Of a stretch of DNA of 44,218 nt, positions 1 through 8,222 are shown one piece after another. Within the stretch, counting starts at the first letter, position 1, and every line of letters starts with the position of its first letter. A program made the translations under genes and the position numbers. The notes beneath the pieces are model-generated. The model made no database searches. It was not told where the DNA came from and saw only the letters and a program-made list of their open reading frames with translations. Source of the stretch: JBDKVA01 sp039679375 (GTDB taxonomy: Bacteria; Bacillota; Clostridia; Acetivibrionales; DTU013); NCBI GenBank assembly GCA_039679375.1, contig JBDKVA010000091.1:1-44218 (forward strand). The letters run 5' to 3'.

Positions 1-1215
1 CGGTGCAAACAGCGAAAATAGAGTGATCATGATCAGAGCGGTGAAGGTGTCATAGAATTCAAACACGGGATAGATGGACTCTCCTCCGAGTGCGTATGCT
101 ACAGCGCCTTTCCCGATATAGATGCCATGATTATTTAGAATTGCAATTAGTCCAATATTTATAAAAAATGCAGCAGCAAAGAAAAACAGCGACATAATAA
201 ATATTTCCAAAAAAATCACGAGGAAGGCTTGAAAACGCTTAAACCCTATTGCGCGAAGCGTTCCGAACTCTTTCATTCTTTCAAACAGGTTCATACGCAC
301 GACGGATCGGATGCCTATAGCTATAATGAGCAGAATAAATAGAACGAACATCGTGAAAAGGTCTTTTATCAGTATTGCTATCTTGTTATAGAATTCCGAT
401 GAGTAGCTTATCGACTCGGCTCTGAGAACGTCGCTGCTTTCAGTCAGATAAGCGTCAAGCCTGTCGGCAAACTGTCCGGCTTGATCCGGGTCATTCAAAA
501 AAATCCGTACGCTTTGAAAATAGTCAGGGCTCTGGTCAAATAATTCCAATGCATCCTCCCTGGTCATATAAACATATATGCTGTCAAAATCGGAGCTGCT
601 CCTGTAAAGCCCGACTACCTGGTGTTCCTGTGTATTTACAAAACCGGTGGATGTACTGCTGTCAAGAGTGACCCAGTCTCCTATGCTTATATTGTTGCTT
701 TTGGCTGCATCATCGCTTATAACTATGGCATATTTACCTGTAAAGGGCAGCTTGCCGTCTGCGAGTTGAAAGGCCCGTTTCTCCTGAAGGTATGCCAGCT
801 CGGCTTCGTCAACGCCTAATATGATGCTGTAGGAGGCAAATGTCCCCGTATCCAGCATTCCGCTGCCCCTGACGCATTTTATAGAGTTTTTGATCTCTTC
901 CGGATTATTATTGATAAATTTATCCAATCGTTTTATTGCAGCTCTGTTTTCCTTGTCCTTCTTGAAGTCATACGTCGAAAAGAACAACCTGCTGGGATCG
1001 CTGGTATCAATTTTTTTTACATTGCTCCAAACCACAGATACATCACCCGATTGAGTATCCCGGTACTTATCCAGTATCTGCCGGCGTATCCCGTTCCCGA
1101 TGGAAAAGCTGAAAAGCAGTACGGTACAGGTAATAACAAGAGTCAGACCGATCAATAGTGTCCTTTTGCTGTTTTTTAATATATTGCGGAATGCTATTTT
1201 AAAAAGAATGATCAT
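1..1215 (-). CDS. ABC transporter permease, FtsX/MacB-like (partial, C-terminus outside window)
   Basis: The frame is open from an ATG at 1215 to the window edge, giving 405 codons without a stop, so the C-terminus lies outside. The N-terminus is a short basic stretch followed by a hydrophobic segment (about residues 17-35), then a long extracytoplasmic region and further hydrophobic segments near position 1. This is the order seen in FtsX/MacB-type permeases: one helix, an external domain, then three helices. It lies 34 bp downstream of a second permease and belongs to the same unit as the ATPase at 2590-3273. By family, the complex would use ATP to drive a mechanical or lipid/peptide export function at the membrane. 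The substrate cannot be told. Confidence is good for the family and low for the role. Confidence 0.85.
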   Translation of the reverse strand, partial: MIILFKIAFRNILKNSKRTLLIGLTLVITCTVLLFSFSIGNGIRRQILDKYRDTQSGDVSVVWSNVKKIDTSDPSRLFFSTYDFKKDKENRAAIKRLDKFINNNPEEIKNSIKCVRGSGMLDTGTFASYSIILGVDEAELAYLQEKRAFQLADGKLPFTGKYAIVISDDAAKSNNISIGDWVTLDSSTSTGFVNTQEHQVVGLYRSSSDFDSIYVYMTREDALELFDQSPDYFQSVRIFLNDPDQAGQFADRLDAYLTESSDVLRAESISYSSEFYNKIAILIKDLFTMFVLFILLIIAIGIRSVVRMNLFERMKEFGTLRAIGFKRFQAFLVIFLEIFIMSLFFFAAAFFINIGLIAILNNHGIYIGKGAVAYALGGESIYPVFEFYDTFTALIMITLFSLFAP

Positions 1216-1249
1216 TTATAAAAAACCGCCTTTCTGCCGGTATGAGGGC

Positions 1250-2593
1250 TTATACTGTTCTCAGAGCGTCTGCCGGATCGATCGAGCATGCCTTGTATGC
1301 GGGATAGAAGGATGCGGCAAATGAGAAGCATATAATCAGCGCTACGTTTGTCAGGATACTTTTTACGTCTATTTCAAGGTTCAGTGTTTTACCCATGATA
1401 AAATCCAGTGCGGGTATAGGGGAAGCTACGCCTGCCATGCCCAGCGTGAAGATGATACCGCTGCTGAGCAGCACTCCAGCCAGACAGGACAGTACCGAAA
1501 CAGCGAGGATCTCACCCATAAAAATACGTATGACTTGAGATTTAGTAAAGCCTATAGCCCTCAGCGTCCCAATTTCACGGTACCGCTCCAACCCGGCCAT
1601 GTATACCAGATTGATAATAAGTATGCTGACTATTATGATAAGGAAAATGATCAGGATATTGAGCATGGTGAACATGGTATCGCTAACTCCCTTGAAGGTC
1701 TGCCCCATTTCATCGCAGCCTGAAAGCTGCACTCCGTTTTCTTCATCACTGCTGTCGCCGAAATCAATGTCGGATATCTTGAGGTCGTCGCTTTCCAATA
1801 TTTGACCTTTTGTAACGGAACAAGGAATACCAAGCTTTTTAATATCCTCAGCCAGGTTATTAATAACGGGTCCGTTTTCTGACCTGCCCTCTAAAAACAA
1901 TATCATATCGGTAGCTTCACCGGGCTCCATACCGGTAATCTGACGTACTGCGTCGCTGCTTGTATAGCATGCCTTGTAGCTGAACAGCGACAGCATGATG
2001 AAATTGCCTATCCCTGTTACCTCAAGCTCAATTCTGGCATTCATACCGTACATGTTCTTGGAGGTGATTGTTATTTTATCTCCGGCTTTTACCCTGAAAG
2101 CATTTGCCAGTTCTTCAGTAAGAAGTATCTGATCATTCCTCGCAGTATCAAGGTAGCTTCCCTGTGTCAGCAAAAAAGCGTCCTTGTAGCTTATAAAATC
2201 AGGATCTATACCGATGAGCATGGTTTCCTCCCGCTTACCCTCCATTGTCAGGAAAGCACTCTGTCTGGCAAGCAGGTGCGTTTCCACACCGGCATAATTT
2301 TTATCCAGCAGACCCTGTATGCTTTCAATATGCTGTGAGCTGATGGGCGTTAGCGCATCCCAGCCCTGGCTGTACTGAGCCACCATATCCCCTTCGGTAG
2401 ACCGGTCGGAGCGGATTTCCATGTGACCCGCGACACCGTTTGACACCACCTTTTCAACCTTGTTTTTTGCAGCTATAATAAAGGAGCTTGACAGGATCAT
2501 CACCATGCTTACCGAAAGGATGAAAAAGCCCAGTGTAAGGGAGCGCCACCATTTTACCGTTGCGTTTTTAAAGGACAGGTTTGCAAGCTTCAT
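1250..2593 (-). CDS. ABC transporter permease, FtsX/MacB-like
   Basis: The protein has 447 residues with one N-terminal membrane helix (about 19-42), a large extracytoplasmic MacB_PCD-like domain (about 45-310) and three C-terminal helices. A conserved-looking stretch after the second helix (LERYREIGTLRAIGFTKSQV) is typical of FtsX permeases and marks the region that contacts the ATPase. Its ATG overlaps the stop codon of the ATPase gene by four bases (ATGA), so the two are probably translationally coupled. With the next permease it would form a heterodimer around a LolD/MacB-type ATPase. There is no MacA-like adaptor in view, which is usual in Gram-positives. The substrate is unknown. Confidence 0.9.
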   Translation of the reverse strand: MKLANLSFKNATVKWWRSLTLGFFILSVSMVMILSSSFIIAAKNKVEKVVSNGVAGHMEIRSDRSTEGDMVAQYSQGWDALTPISSQHIESIQGLLDKNYAGVETHLLARQSAFLTMEGKREETMLIGIDPDFISYKDAFLLTQGSYLDTARNDQILLTEELANAFRVKAGDKITITSKNMYGMNARIELEVTGIGNFIMLSLFSYKACYTSSDAVRQITGMEPGEATDMILFLEGRSENGPVINNLAEDIKKLGIPCSVTKGQILESDDLKISDIDFGDSSDEENGVQLSGCDEMGQTFKGVSDTMFTMLNILIIFLIIIVSILIINLVYMAGLERYREIGTLRAIGFTKSQVIRIFMGEILAVSVLSCLAGVLLSSGIIFTLGMAGVASPIPALDFIMGKTLNLEIDVKSILTNVALIICFSFAASFYPAYKACSIDPADALRTV

Positions 2594-3273
2594 TGCGGCA
2601 GCTCCTTTCGAAGGCCATCCTCCAGGTACAGGACGCGGCTGGCCTTGCTGATTACCCTGGGGTCGTGGGAGGAAAGGACAAACGTTGCAGACTCCTCACG
2701 GTTTATCTCATGCATCAGCTCGATGATTTCGGAGCCGGTACCTGAATCGAGGTTGGCCGTGGGTTCGTCAGCAAGAACGATTTTCGGCTTTGGCACGAGT
2801 GCCCTTGCAATTGCAACTCTTTGCTGCTGCCCGCCTGAAAGTTCAAAGGGCTTTTGTTTTATCTGCCCTGAGAGGCCGACCCTTTCTATCATGGCCTCCA
2901 CTCTTTTGCCGCGCTCTTTTGCTGTAATGTCATGCCGTATCAGGAGAGGCAGCTCGATATTTTCATAAACGTTAAGCACGGAGATGAGGTTGAAAGATTG
3001 AAATATGAAGCCGATATGATGCAGTCTGATTTTGTCAAGCTGTGCTTCGGTATACTGGTTGACCGGAATATCCTCCAGCCATACCTCTCCTTCGGTCGGA
3101 TAATCAAGACAGCCTATTATGTTGAGCAGTGTGGATTTTCCGCTTCCTGAAGGGCCTGCCAGTACGATGAACTCTCCCCTCTCTATGGTAATATCAATGC
3201 CTCTTAACGCATTTACCTCTGTTTTCCCAAGGCTGTATGCCTTTTTGACATTCTTGACGACTACTGAATTCAT
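2590..3273 (-). CDS. ABC transporter ATP-binding protein, LolD/MacB type
   Basis: This 227-residue ATPase has a Walker A motif GPSGSGKS (40-47), Q-loop Gln92, signature LSGGQ (145-149), Walker B IVLADE (165-170) and switch His203. The length and the LSGGQQQRVAIARAL signature place it with the LolD/MacB/FtsE group that powers FtsX-type permeases. An upstream in-frame ATG at 3300 exists. The ATG at 3273 is chosen because an AAGGAG ribosome binding site sits about ten bases before it. It is the first gene of a three-gene operon read from the promoter at 3326-3354. Two-component or MarR-like control is common for such exporters, but no regulator is adjacent. Confidence 0.93.
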   Translation of the reverse strand: MNSVVVKNVKKAYSLGKTEVNALRGIDITIERGEFIVLAGPSGSGKSTLLNIIGCLDYPTEGEVWLEDIPVNQYTEAQLDKIRLHHIGFIFQSFNLISVLNVYENIELPLLIRHDITAKERGKRVEAMIERVGLSGQIKQKPFELSGGQQQRVAIARALVPKPKIVLADEPTANLDSGTGSEIIELMHEINREESATFVLSSHDPRVISKASRVLYLEDGLRKELPQ

Positions 3274-3325
3274 GTACACCCACTCCTTAAAATAACGCAT
3301 TAACCAATATTACATGTGTAAGTAT

Positions 3326-3354
3326 ATTATACATTGAATAGTATTATACGTCAA
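3326..3354 (-). promoter_or_regulatory. Sigma-A type promoter of the ABC exporter operon
   Basis: On the minus strand TTGACG (3354-3349) is followed, after 17 bases, by TATAAT (3331-3326). The leader to the ATPase start is about 50 nt. The sequence GTATAATA appears twice, once across the spacer and once across the -10 box, so a repressor could bind here. That last point is inference. Confidence 0.7.
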
Positions 3355-3586
3355 CAGCTATTTTGTATTTTTTTGGGACAAAACAACCGCCGCAAACAGT
3401 GCCGTCGATCCTTGATGATTTAAGTAGGCTATGGGTTTTTGAAATAACTGATAGACAATTTCCTGTCGCAGAGACAATTGAAAAATTCTTCATATACCCA
3501 TATAACTCCAAAGCTTGTTTTTAGGTGGTAAAATGTGTATAATCCATACAATGGACAAGTTAATAGAGCAGGTAAGGAGCGCAATA

Positions 3587-3880
3587 ATGAGTAAAATCAA
3601 ATATTTTGATAGTATTACTCCATGCGGAGAATGTTGTGATGATTGTCAACATAAATTAAGCGGCGATTGTAAGGGCTGCAGAGAAACGGATGGAAAATGT
3701 ATAAAAATGTGGTCCAATGGATGCGAAATATATAAATGTTGTCTTAACCATAAAGTTCATTTTTGCGGGTTGTGTGAGGAATTTCCTTGTCAGTGGCTGA
3801 CTGCAAAAATATGTAGTTGGAATCCGAAAGGAATTGATAACTTAAGAAACCTTGCCGAACAATATTGTGTAATAGAATAA
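3587..3880 (+). CDS. DUF3795 family cysteine-rich protein
   Basis: The 97-residue protein is packed with cysteines: a CGECCDDC cluster near the N-terminus, then CKGC, a further C, CCLNH and a CGLCEEFPC block. This pattern is typical of DUF3795, a family of small, probably metal-binding proteins common in Clostridia and methanogens; no activity is established that I know of. The frame is open upstream to 3515. The ATG at 3587 is preferred because AAGGAG lies seven bases upstream. It precedes the NUDIX gene by 73 bp in the same direction, and the two may be co-transcribed. Nothing in the neighbourhood gives a specific role. Confidence 0.82.
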   Translation: MSKIKYFDSITPCGECCDDCQHKLSGDCKGCRETDGKCIKMWSNGCEIYKCCLNHKVHFCGLCEEFPCQWLTAKICSWNPKGIDNLRNLAEQYCVIE

Positions 3881-3953
3881 GCGTAATCTTATATTCGAAA
3901 CATTTATACAATAAAGTGCCCTAAATATTAAAATACTTGAGCAGAGGTTCGAA

Positions 3954-4490
3954 ATGGAGCAATTTGACATTCTTAATAAAAATGGAGAGCCAACCGGCAT
4001 AACCGCTAATAAGGGAACAAAGCTTAAAGATAGACAGTATTACCTTGGCGTTCATGCTTATATATATAATTCGTCAAATGAATTTCTCCTGCAACAACGC
4101 GCTTTTAGTAAGGCTTTTCTCCCCGGTAGTTGGGATATTCATATGGGACATGTCGTTGCCGGAGAAACATCCAGGGAAGGAATAATAAGAGAAATCCAAG
4201 AGGAAATCGGTCTTTCTTTTCCCCAAAATGATGTTCATTTTGTCGGAAGAGTGTTTTGGGAAAGCTATCACCATATAATTGATATTTATTTCCTAAAGAT
4301 TGATTTCAATATAAGTGAGTTATCACTTCAAAGCGAAGAAGTTATTGGTACGAAGGTTATTTCAATAACTGATATGTTGACATTAGTTTCAAATATGCAC
4401 TATCGACCTAATGAATATCGTGAAATCGTAATGAATGAGATTAATAAGCTTAACATAGCAGATAAGAATATGAAGTTAAGCAAGTTGTAA
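3954..4490 (+). CDS. NUDIX hydrolase (IPP-isomerase-like subgroup)
   Basis: The protein has 178 residues and a complete Nudix box at 65-87: Gly65, five residues, Glu71, seven residues, then REIQEEIGL. This box binds the divalent metal and the diphosphate of the substrate. The N-terminus (FDILNKNGEPTG) and the overall length resemble the YfcD/Idi-like NUDIX subgroup, which acts on nucleoside diphosphate-linked or isoprenoid diphosphate substrates. The actual substrate cannot be read from the sequence. A GAGG motif six bases before the ATG supports the start. The gene is followed by about 280 bp without a gene, which holds a stem-loop at 4662-4690 and the promoter of the next gene. Confidence 0.9.
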   Translation: MEQFDILNKNGEPTGITANKGTKLKDRQYYLGVHAYIYNSSNEFLLQQRAFSKAFLPGSWDIHMGHVVAGETSREGIIREIQEEIGLSFPQNDVHFVGRVFWESYHHIIDIYFLKIDFNISELSLQSEEVIGTKVISITDMLTLVSNMHYRPNEYREIVMNEINKLNIADKNMKLSKL

Positions 4491-4661
4491 TGTTTATTTA
4501 GTTTGTTTCAGTTTGATTGTGTGAAATAATAGTTATTAGCTTAATAGCTGCTAATTTGTCAAATATGTAAAAAGAAATTTGTTGGTATTCTTGACATTTT
4601 TGCAGTTAAGTGTGCAAAATATGAAGTAATGTTCAAGGTATAGTAAATATATCCCAAGAAG

Positions 4662-4694
4662 TCTGTGCATTAACTAGAAATTTGCACAGATTTT
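4662..4694 (+). terminator. Stem-loop with short T tract, possible terminator
   Basis: TCTGTGCA (4662-4669) pairs perfectly with TGCACAGA (4683-4690) across a 13-base loop and is followed by TTTT. The stem is short for an intrinsic terminator and lies 170 bp past the NUDIX stop, so it may only be a weak one. Confidence 0.4.
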
Positions 4695-4734
4695 AGCCAA
4701 GATATTTGTTTTACCCAGAATATCCGCACACTAC

Positions 4735-4763
4735 TTGAAATTTTGTACACATAACCGTATAAT
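4735..4763 (+). promoter_or_regulatory. Near-consensus promoter placing transcription start at the ATG
   Basis: TTGAAA (4735-4740), a 17-base spacer and a perfect TATAAT (4758-4763) are followed by just six bases and then the ATG of the next gene at 4770. Transcription would be expected to begin at or within a base or two of that ATG, giving a leaderless mRNA. No ribosome binding site precedes the ATG. Confidence 0.7.
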
Positions 4764-4769
4764 TCTTAT

Positions 4770-5654
4770 ATGAAAGAGTATTTGAGTTATTTTTCGGCCG
4801 CTGCCTTTTGGAATATCCCATATATTGAAGCCGTGCTCGGTTCTGAAAGCGTTGAAACAGATCATGTCGATTTTACAGTTACCGAACGCAGTGTGAGATC
4901 TCAAAAAAAAGGACAAATGATCCATTTGTGCGAACTTGCTCTGCCTGCCGGTGCAGTGGTATCAAGAAACGGCAAAATGATAGCGTCGCCGGAATTGACG
5001 TTTCTCGATCTTGCGCGCAAATTGAATATACACAGGCTTATATTGCTTGGTTTGCAGCTTTGTTCGCATCCACCGGGAAACCCTTCCAGAGCAACCACAA
5101 CAAAGCAAAAGCTCAAGACTTTTCTCGCGAAAACCTCGGGTCACCGTGGACACTCCAAAGCCTTACGTGCGGTAAAATACATAGAAAATGGTTCCGCATC
5201 CGTCATGGAATCGTTGGCCTATATGATTCTGACTCTGCCGCATGCCCTGGGAGGTTACGGACTTGACGGCGCCGTTTTCAACCATGAGATCAAGCTCAAA
5301 AACGAAGCCGGCAAACGTCTTGGTCAGAAACGCTGCTTTACGGATTTGTATTATAAGCCGGCAAAGCTGGCCGTCGAATATGAAAGCTTCGCTTTTCACA
5401 ACGGTCCGTCGGAGTATGGCAAAGATGTGATGCGAGCTGCAATCCTTGACAGACAGGGAGTTGAAGTAATGCATTTGAGTACCATTCAATTGTACGATAA
5501 GGACGCTTGCATGGATTTTGCTTTCAATCTCGCGTCCCGTCTTGGAAGACGTATACAAGTACGCGCAAAAAAGTTCAACGAGATGCATACGCTTCTCCGG
5601 ACATTGTTGCCAGTCGGAAAACCTGTCACTGAACCCGATGGCGGGGAACTATAG
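4770..5654 (+). CDS. AbiEi-like N-terminal region fused to a DUF559/Vsr-like domain; function unknown
   Basis: This 294-residue protein has two parts. The N-terminal half (LSYFSAAAFWNIPYI at about 5-19, then a beta-rich region) resembles the AbiEi antitoxin/transcriptional regulator fold. The C-terminal part (about 145-245) has a MESLAYMILTLP helix and then the ordered residues Asp192, Glu203, Glu205, His210, Asp219 and Arg222. This matches the DUF559/Vsr-like pattern of a possible PD-(D/E)xK-type nuclease fold. Related two-part proteins are common in Actinobacteria and Firmicutes without a proven role. There is no AbiEii-type toxin nucleotidyltransferase next to it, so a toxin-antitoxin pair is not supported. 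Translation probably starts on a leaderless mRNA. Confidence 0.6.
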   Translation: MKEYLSYFSAAAFWNIPYIEAVLGSESVETDHVDFTVTERSVRSQKKGQMIHLCELALPAGAVVSRNGKMIASPELTFLDLARKLNIHRLILLGLQLCSHPPGNPSRATTTKQKLKTFLAKTSGHRGHSKALRAVKYIENGSASVMESLAYMILTLPHALGGYGLDGAVFNHEIKLKNEAGKRLGQKRCFTDLYYKPAKLAVEYESFAFHNGPSEYGKDVMRAAILDRQGVEVMHLSTIQLYDKDACMDFAFNLASRLGRRIQVRAKKFNEMHTLLRTLLPVGKPVTEPDGGEL

Positions 5655-5758
5655 CAAGAAAACTACATGTGCCAGGGACGTAACCCTGCATTTGGAGTTT
5701 CGTCTACAGCTTGAATAAATTCCAATTTATTGTTAAGTCACTTCGCAATGCTTATATT

Positions 5759-5861
5759 TAGTAACTTATTGCCGCGAAACTACAATAAAAAACAAGAAAA
5801 TGATTTCACATTCGCGGCAATAAGTACATTCGTTGGGTTGTGGGCGGTAGCCCACATTGGA
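5759..5861 (+). repeat. 103-bp double-hairpin interspersed repeat, copy A
   Basis: The unit contains a 15-bp perfect inverted repeat (ACTTATTGCCGCGAA at 5764-5778 against 5811-5825) and a second hairpin GTGGGC-GGTA-GCCCAC (5840-5855). A second copy lies in opposite orientation at 10549-10650 and is about 92 percent identical by eye over the full length. Only these two copies are visible in the window. The rest of 5655-5962 shows no convincing gene. Confidence 0.88.
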
Positions 5862-6082
5862 GGTTATATATGGAAGTGACATCCTCTGGTTTTCAGGTGG
5901 TAAGCATATCTCCCGCCTGGGATGCATAGGCGAACAGTTGGCAAAGCCAATTACCAGCTTCGTTGAAACGCGCAGAGGGCCTTGCTTTCGATAACGTTTT
6001 CGAGAAATATTATCGTTTATACCGCCTGGCCTGCTCTTTGTATAAACATGCGTACTTGCCATCACAGGCGGTCAATAACAGA

Positions 6083-6988
6083 ATGCCCAACAGTTCGCTC
6101 AAATCCGCAGGGTTTCGCGCTCCATTTTTGCCCTATCATTGCATAGTGCAAATCACAGAAACATATGATGGGCTTCTTGCCAAAAGCGGGAATACTCCTT
6201 ATATTCAAAATGCCATCAATCATTTTCGTAATCACCAACCCCCGGATATTCCATTTAAGCCGTTGTCATTTCTGATTGCAGCCTATCCCGGCGAGCCGGC
6301 GCAAATCATCCTGCAAGACAATGGAAAGCGCGTGGCGGTCCCCATTCCGCCCACCTATCTTGATGACACCGAACAACGCCAAAAATTGAACAGTACGCTG
6401 GAATCGGCGGCGCAAGGTTATCACACTGCTCATGCAAAAGGGATGTCGCAAAAGCTGTTGGCCGTTTACAGCGGTCTTGGGCGTTTTGGACGGAACAATA
6501 TCTGCTACATAGACGGGCTGGGCAGCTTTTTCAGCCTGAAAGCCTTTTATACAGATATTCCCTGCGAGGACGTTTCGTATCCGATTGCATTTTTGGAAAG
6601 TTGTGACTATTGCGATTTATGCAGACAAGACTGTCCGACGGGAGCAATCGGTCAGAACTCGGTTATCAACGCCGAAAAGTGCCTGACGATGTACAACGAA
6701 AACAATCAGCCCATGCCGGAATGGATACCGCAGAGCGCGCACCACACGCTGATAGGCTGTCTTCGGTGCCAGGAAATTTGCCCGCAGAACAAACCGCTGA
6801 AAGTGAATGTAAAACGCACATTGGAATTAAGTGAATGCGAGACACGAGCTCTGTTTACATCTGGTTTAGAAGCGTTTCCGCCGGAACTTACGCAAAAGCT
6901 CAGGCAGTTTGGATTAAATGATTTTGTATTACAGGTTGTCGGGCGAAATGCACGGTTGGCGATGCAAAATATCTGTATGGATGACTGA
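6083..6988 (+). CDS. Epoxyqueuosine reductase (QueG)-like protein with two 4Fe-4S clusters
   Basis: From ATG 6083 the protein has 301 residues. Eight cysteines fit the QueG double-cluster pattern: C174, C177, C180 and C184 (CDYCDLCRQDCP), C200, then C226, C229 and C233 (CLRCQEICP). Before them, the stretch SGLGRFGRNNICYI followed by GSFFSLKAFYTDIP matches the cobalamin-binding part of QueG and related reductases. It is probably a cytosolic Fe-S reductase-like protein, but a role in queuosine synthesis is not shown because no other que gene is nearby. The frame is open up to a TTG at 5963 with no ribosome binding site. The true start is uncertain, and residues encoded at 5963-6082 look foreign to the family. 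Confidence 0.8.
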   Translation: MPNSSLKSAGFRAPFLPYHCIVQITETYDGLLAKSGNTPYIQNAINHFRNHQPPDIPFKPLSFLIAAYPGEPAQIILQDNGKRVAVPIPPTYLDDTEQRQKLNSTLESAAQGYHTAHAKGMSQKLLAVYSGLGRFGRNNICYIDGLGSFFSLKAFYTDIPCEDVSYPIAFLESCDYCDLCRQDCPTGAIGQNSVINAEKCLTMYNENNQPMPEWIPQSAHHTLIGCLRCQEICPQNKPLKVNVKRTLELSECETRALFTSGLEAFPPELTQKLRQFGLNDFVLQVVGRNARLAMQNICMDD

Positions 6989-7026
6989 TAGGTGTGACCG
7001 CCAGTATTTTACAGAGGTGAGAAAGA

Positions 7027-8088
7027 ATGCTTGAAAAATCCATAACTTTTCTGCTTGAAAACGCCAATCCGTCCATAAAACGCCGTGTTAAGAGTGAGAT
7101 ACTGCATGACCTCGCGCAGGAAGAAGCTGCGAAGATGACTAAGGATTTAAAAGAAGTTATCGATTATTTTTTGGCGGACGCATCTGACCCATTTCCGCGA
7201 TATATATTACGTAAAGAAATACTGCGGGAAACGCCGTCCGGCTCTGAATACAAAGCAATAAAAACATCGAAATGGTATCAGCAGCTTGCCGTGGAGCAAT
7301 GGGAAAACGGCTCTTGGGGCAGATTCCATACACAGGACACAAAAATGGCAATCAAACAGAAATTTGTTACCACCGAACACGCGCTCAGACGCGCCCGCGA
7401 ATTATCATTGGGTAAAGATGATGCTGTCATCCAAAGAGCGATTGGGCTTATGGAGCGGTATATTCGCGGAGAAGAGGTATGGCCGGATACAATGGAAAAA
7501 CATTACGGCTTCGAGATTGCGTTCAAAACGCTGGTCGCTGCTAATCTATCTCTGTTTGACCCCCAAAATCCATTACTGCGGACAAAAAGGGAGATATGCG
7601 CCCATAACCTTTCAAAGGCGTTTGCCGGTGGTATGCTTGATGAGGATGTTTGGGAAAGTGAGAACCGCAAAAGCAACGATATTCTGCTGAGGGCTTGGAT
7701 GGTATATCCCATTTGGCTTTTACAAAACAACGAGTTTTTGAGCGAGGATTTGCAAAGACAATTTCTTTCATGGATATGGGATAGAAAGGGAGGGATTTAT
7801 TATATCAACAATCTCCCGCCATCGGATAAGCGTTCGCTTGAAGATAAAGACTTTATACTTTGGCTTGCGGGATTGGAAAACCTGTGCAAGTTTTCATTGT
7901 TCCCCGAATTTATGAACCAGAGTATTTCTGGCCATCTACTCAACGAAATAAAACGGCTTATGACTGATGATGTAAAGCTGCCGCCCGCACACCCTATATC
8001 GGGGCATTATTCCGAAAAGTGGGCAAACGGCAGCGCCCGCAAAAACGATATGATTCTTCGGATGTCACGAGTGCTTGTAAAATGTTGA
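7027..8088 (+). CDS. Hypothetical protein, probably all-helical toroid/repeat fold
   Basis: I do not recognise this 353-residue cytosolic protein as a named family. It has no signal peptide or membrane segment. It is predicted-helix rich, with Trp-containing turns such as WENGSWGRFH (about 91-100) that recall the alpha-alpha toroid of terpenoid cyclases/prenyltransferases, but the catalytic signatures of those enzymes are not seen. An AGGTGA ribosome binding site lies about eight bases before the ATG. The gene starts 38 bp after the QueG-like gene in the same direction, so the two may share a transcript. The function is unknown. Confidence 0.75.
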   Translation: MLEKSITFLLENANPSIKRRVKSEILHDLAQEEAAKMTKDLKEVIDYFLADASDPFPRYILRKEILRETPSGSEYKAIKTSKWYQQLAVEQWENGSWGRFHTQDTKMAIKQKFVTTEHALRRARELSLGKDDAVIQRAIGLMERYIRGEEVWPDTMEKHYGFEIAFKTLVAANLSLFDPQNPLLRTKREICAHNLSKAFAGGMLDEDVWESENRKSNDILLRAWMVYPIWLLQNNEFLSEDLQRQFLSWIWDRKGGIYYINNLPPSDKRSLEDKDFILWLAGLENLCKFSLFPEFMNQSISGHLLNEIKRLMTDDVKLPPAHPISGHYSEKWANGSARKNDMILRMSRVLVKC

Positions 8089-8104
8089 AAACTCTTGCTT
8101 GACT

Positions 8105-8135
8105 TTGACACACGGTCAAGTGATAGACTTATAAT
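8105..8135 (+). promoter_or_regulatory. MerR-type promoter with 19-bp spacer
   Basis: TTGACA (8105-8110) and TATAAT (8130-8135) are separated by 19 bases, the overlong spacer that MerR-family activators need. A dyad CTTGAC (8098-8103) / GTCAAG (8115-8120) overlaps the -35 box and the spacer. A strong AAAGGAGG follows at 8142-8149, but only a tiny reading frame lies downstream. Confidence 0.55.
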
Positions 8136-8160
8136 GTGATCGAAAGGAGGTTATGCCGTT

Positions 8161-8196
8161 ATGGACAAAGCTAATGATGCTGCTCTAATCAAATGA
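8161..8196 (+). pseudogene. Eleven-codon remnant behind a MerR-type promoter
   Basis: The ATG at 8161 follows AAAGGAGG by 11 bases and encodes MDKANDAALIK before a stop. This fits the 5' end of a gene that was deleted, with the break near 8196-8222, where the convergent GGDEF gene ends. It could instead be a short leader peptide, but no gene follows on this strand. Confidence 0.35.
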
Positions 8197-8222
8197 CCTT
8201 CTGAATGCCATCCAGACTCTAT

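Noticed and set aside
622..819. Small plus-strand gene of 65 codons
   Set aside because: It lies wholly inside the FtsX-like permease coding region on the other strand, has no ribosome binding site and gives no protein-like pattern.
4770..5654. AbiE toxin-antitoxin system
   Set aside because: The protein has an AbiEi-like N-terminus, but no AbiEii nucleotidyltransferase gene is adjacent on either side.
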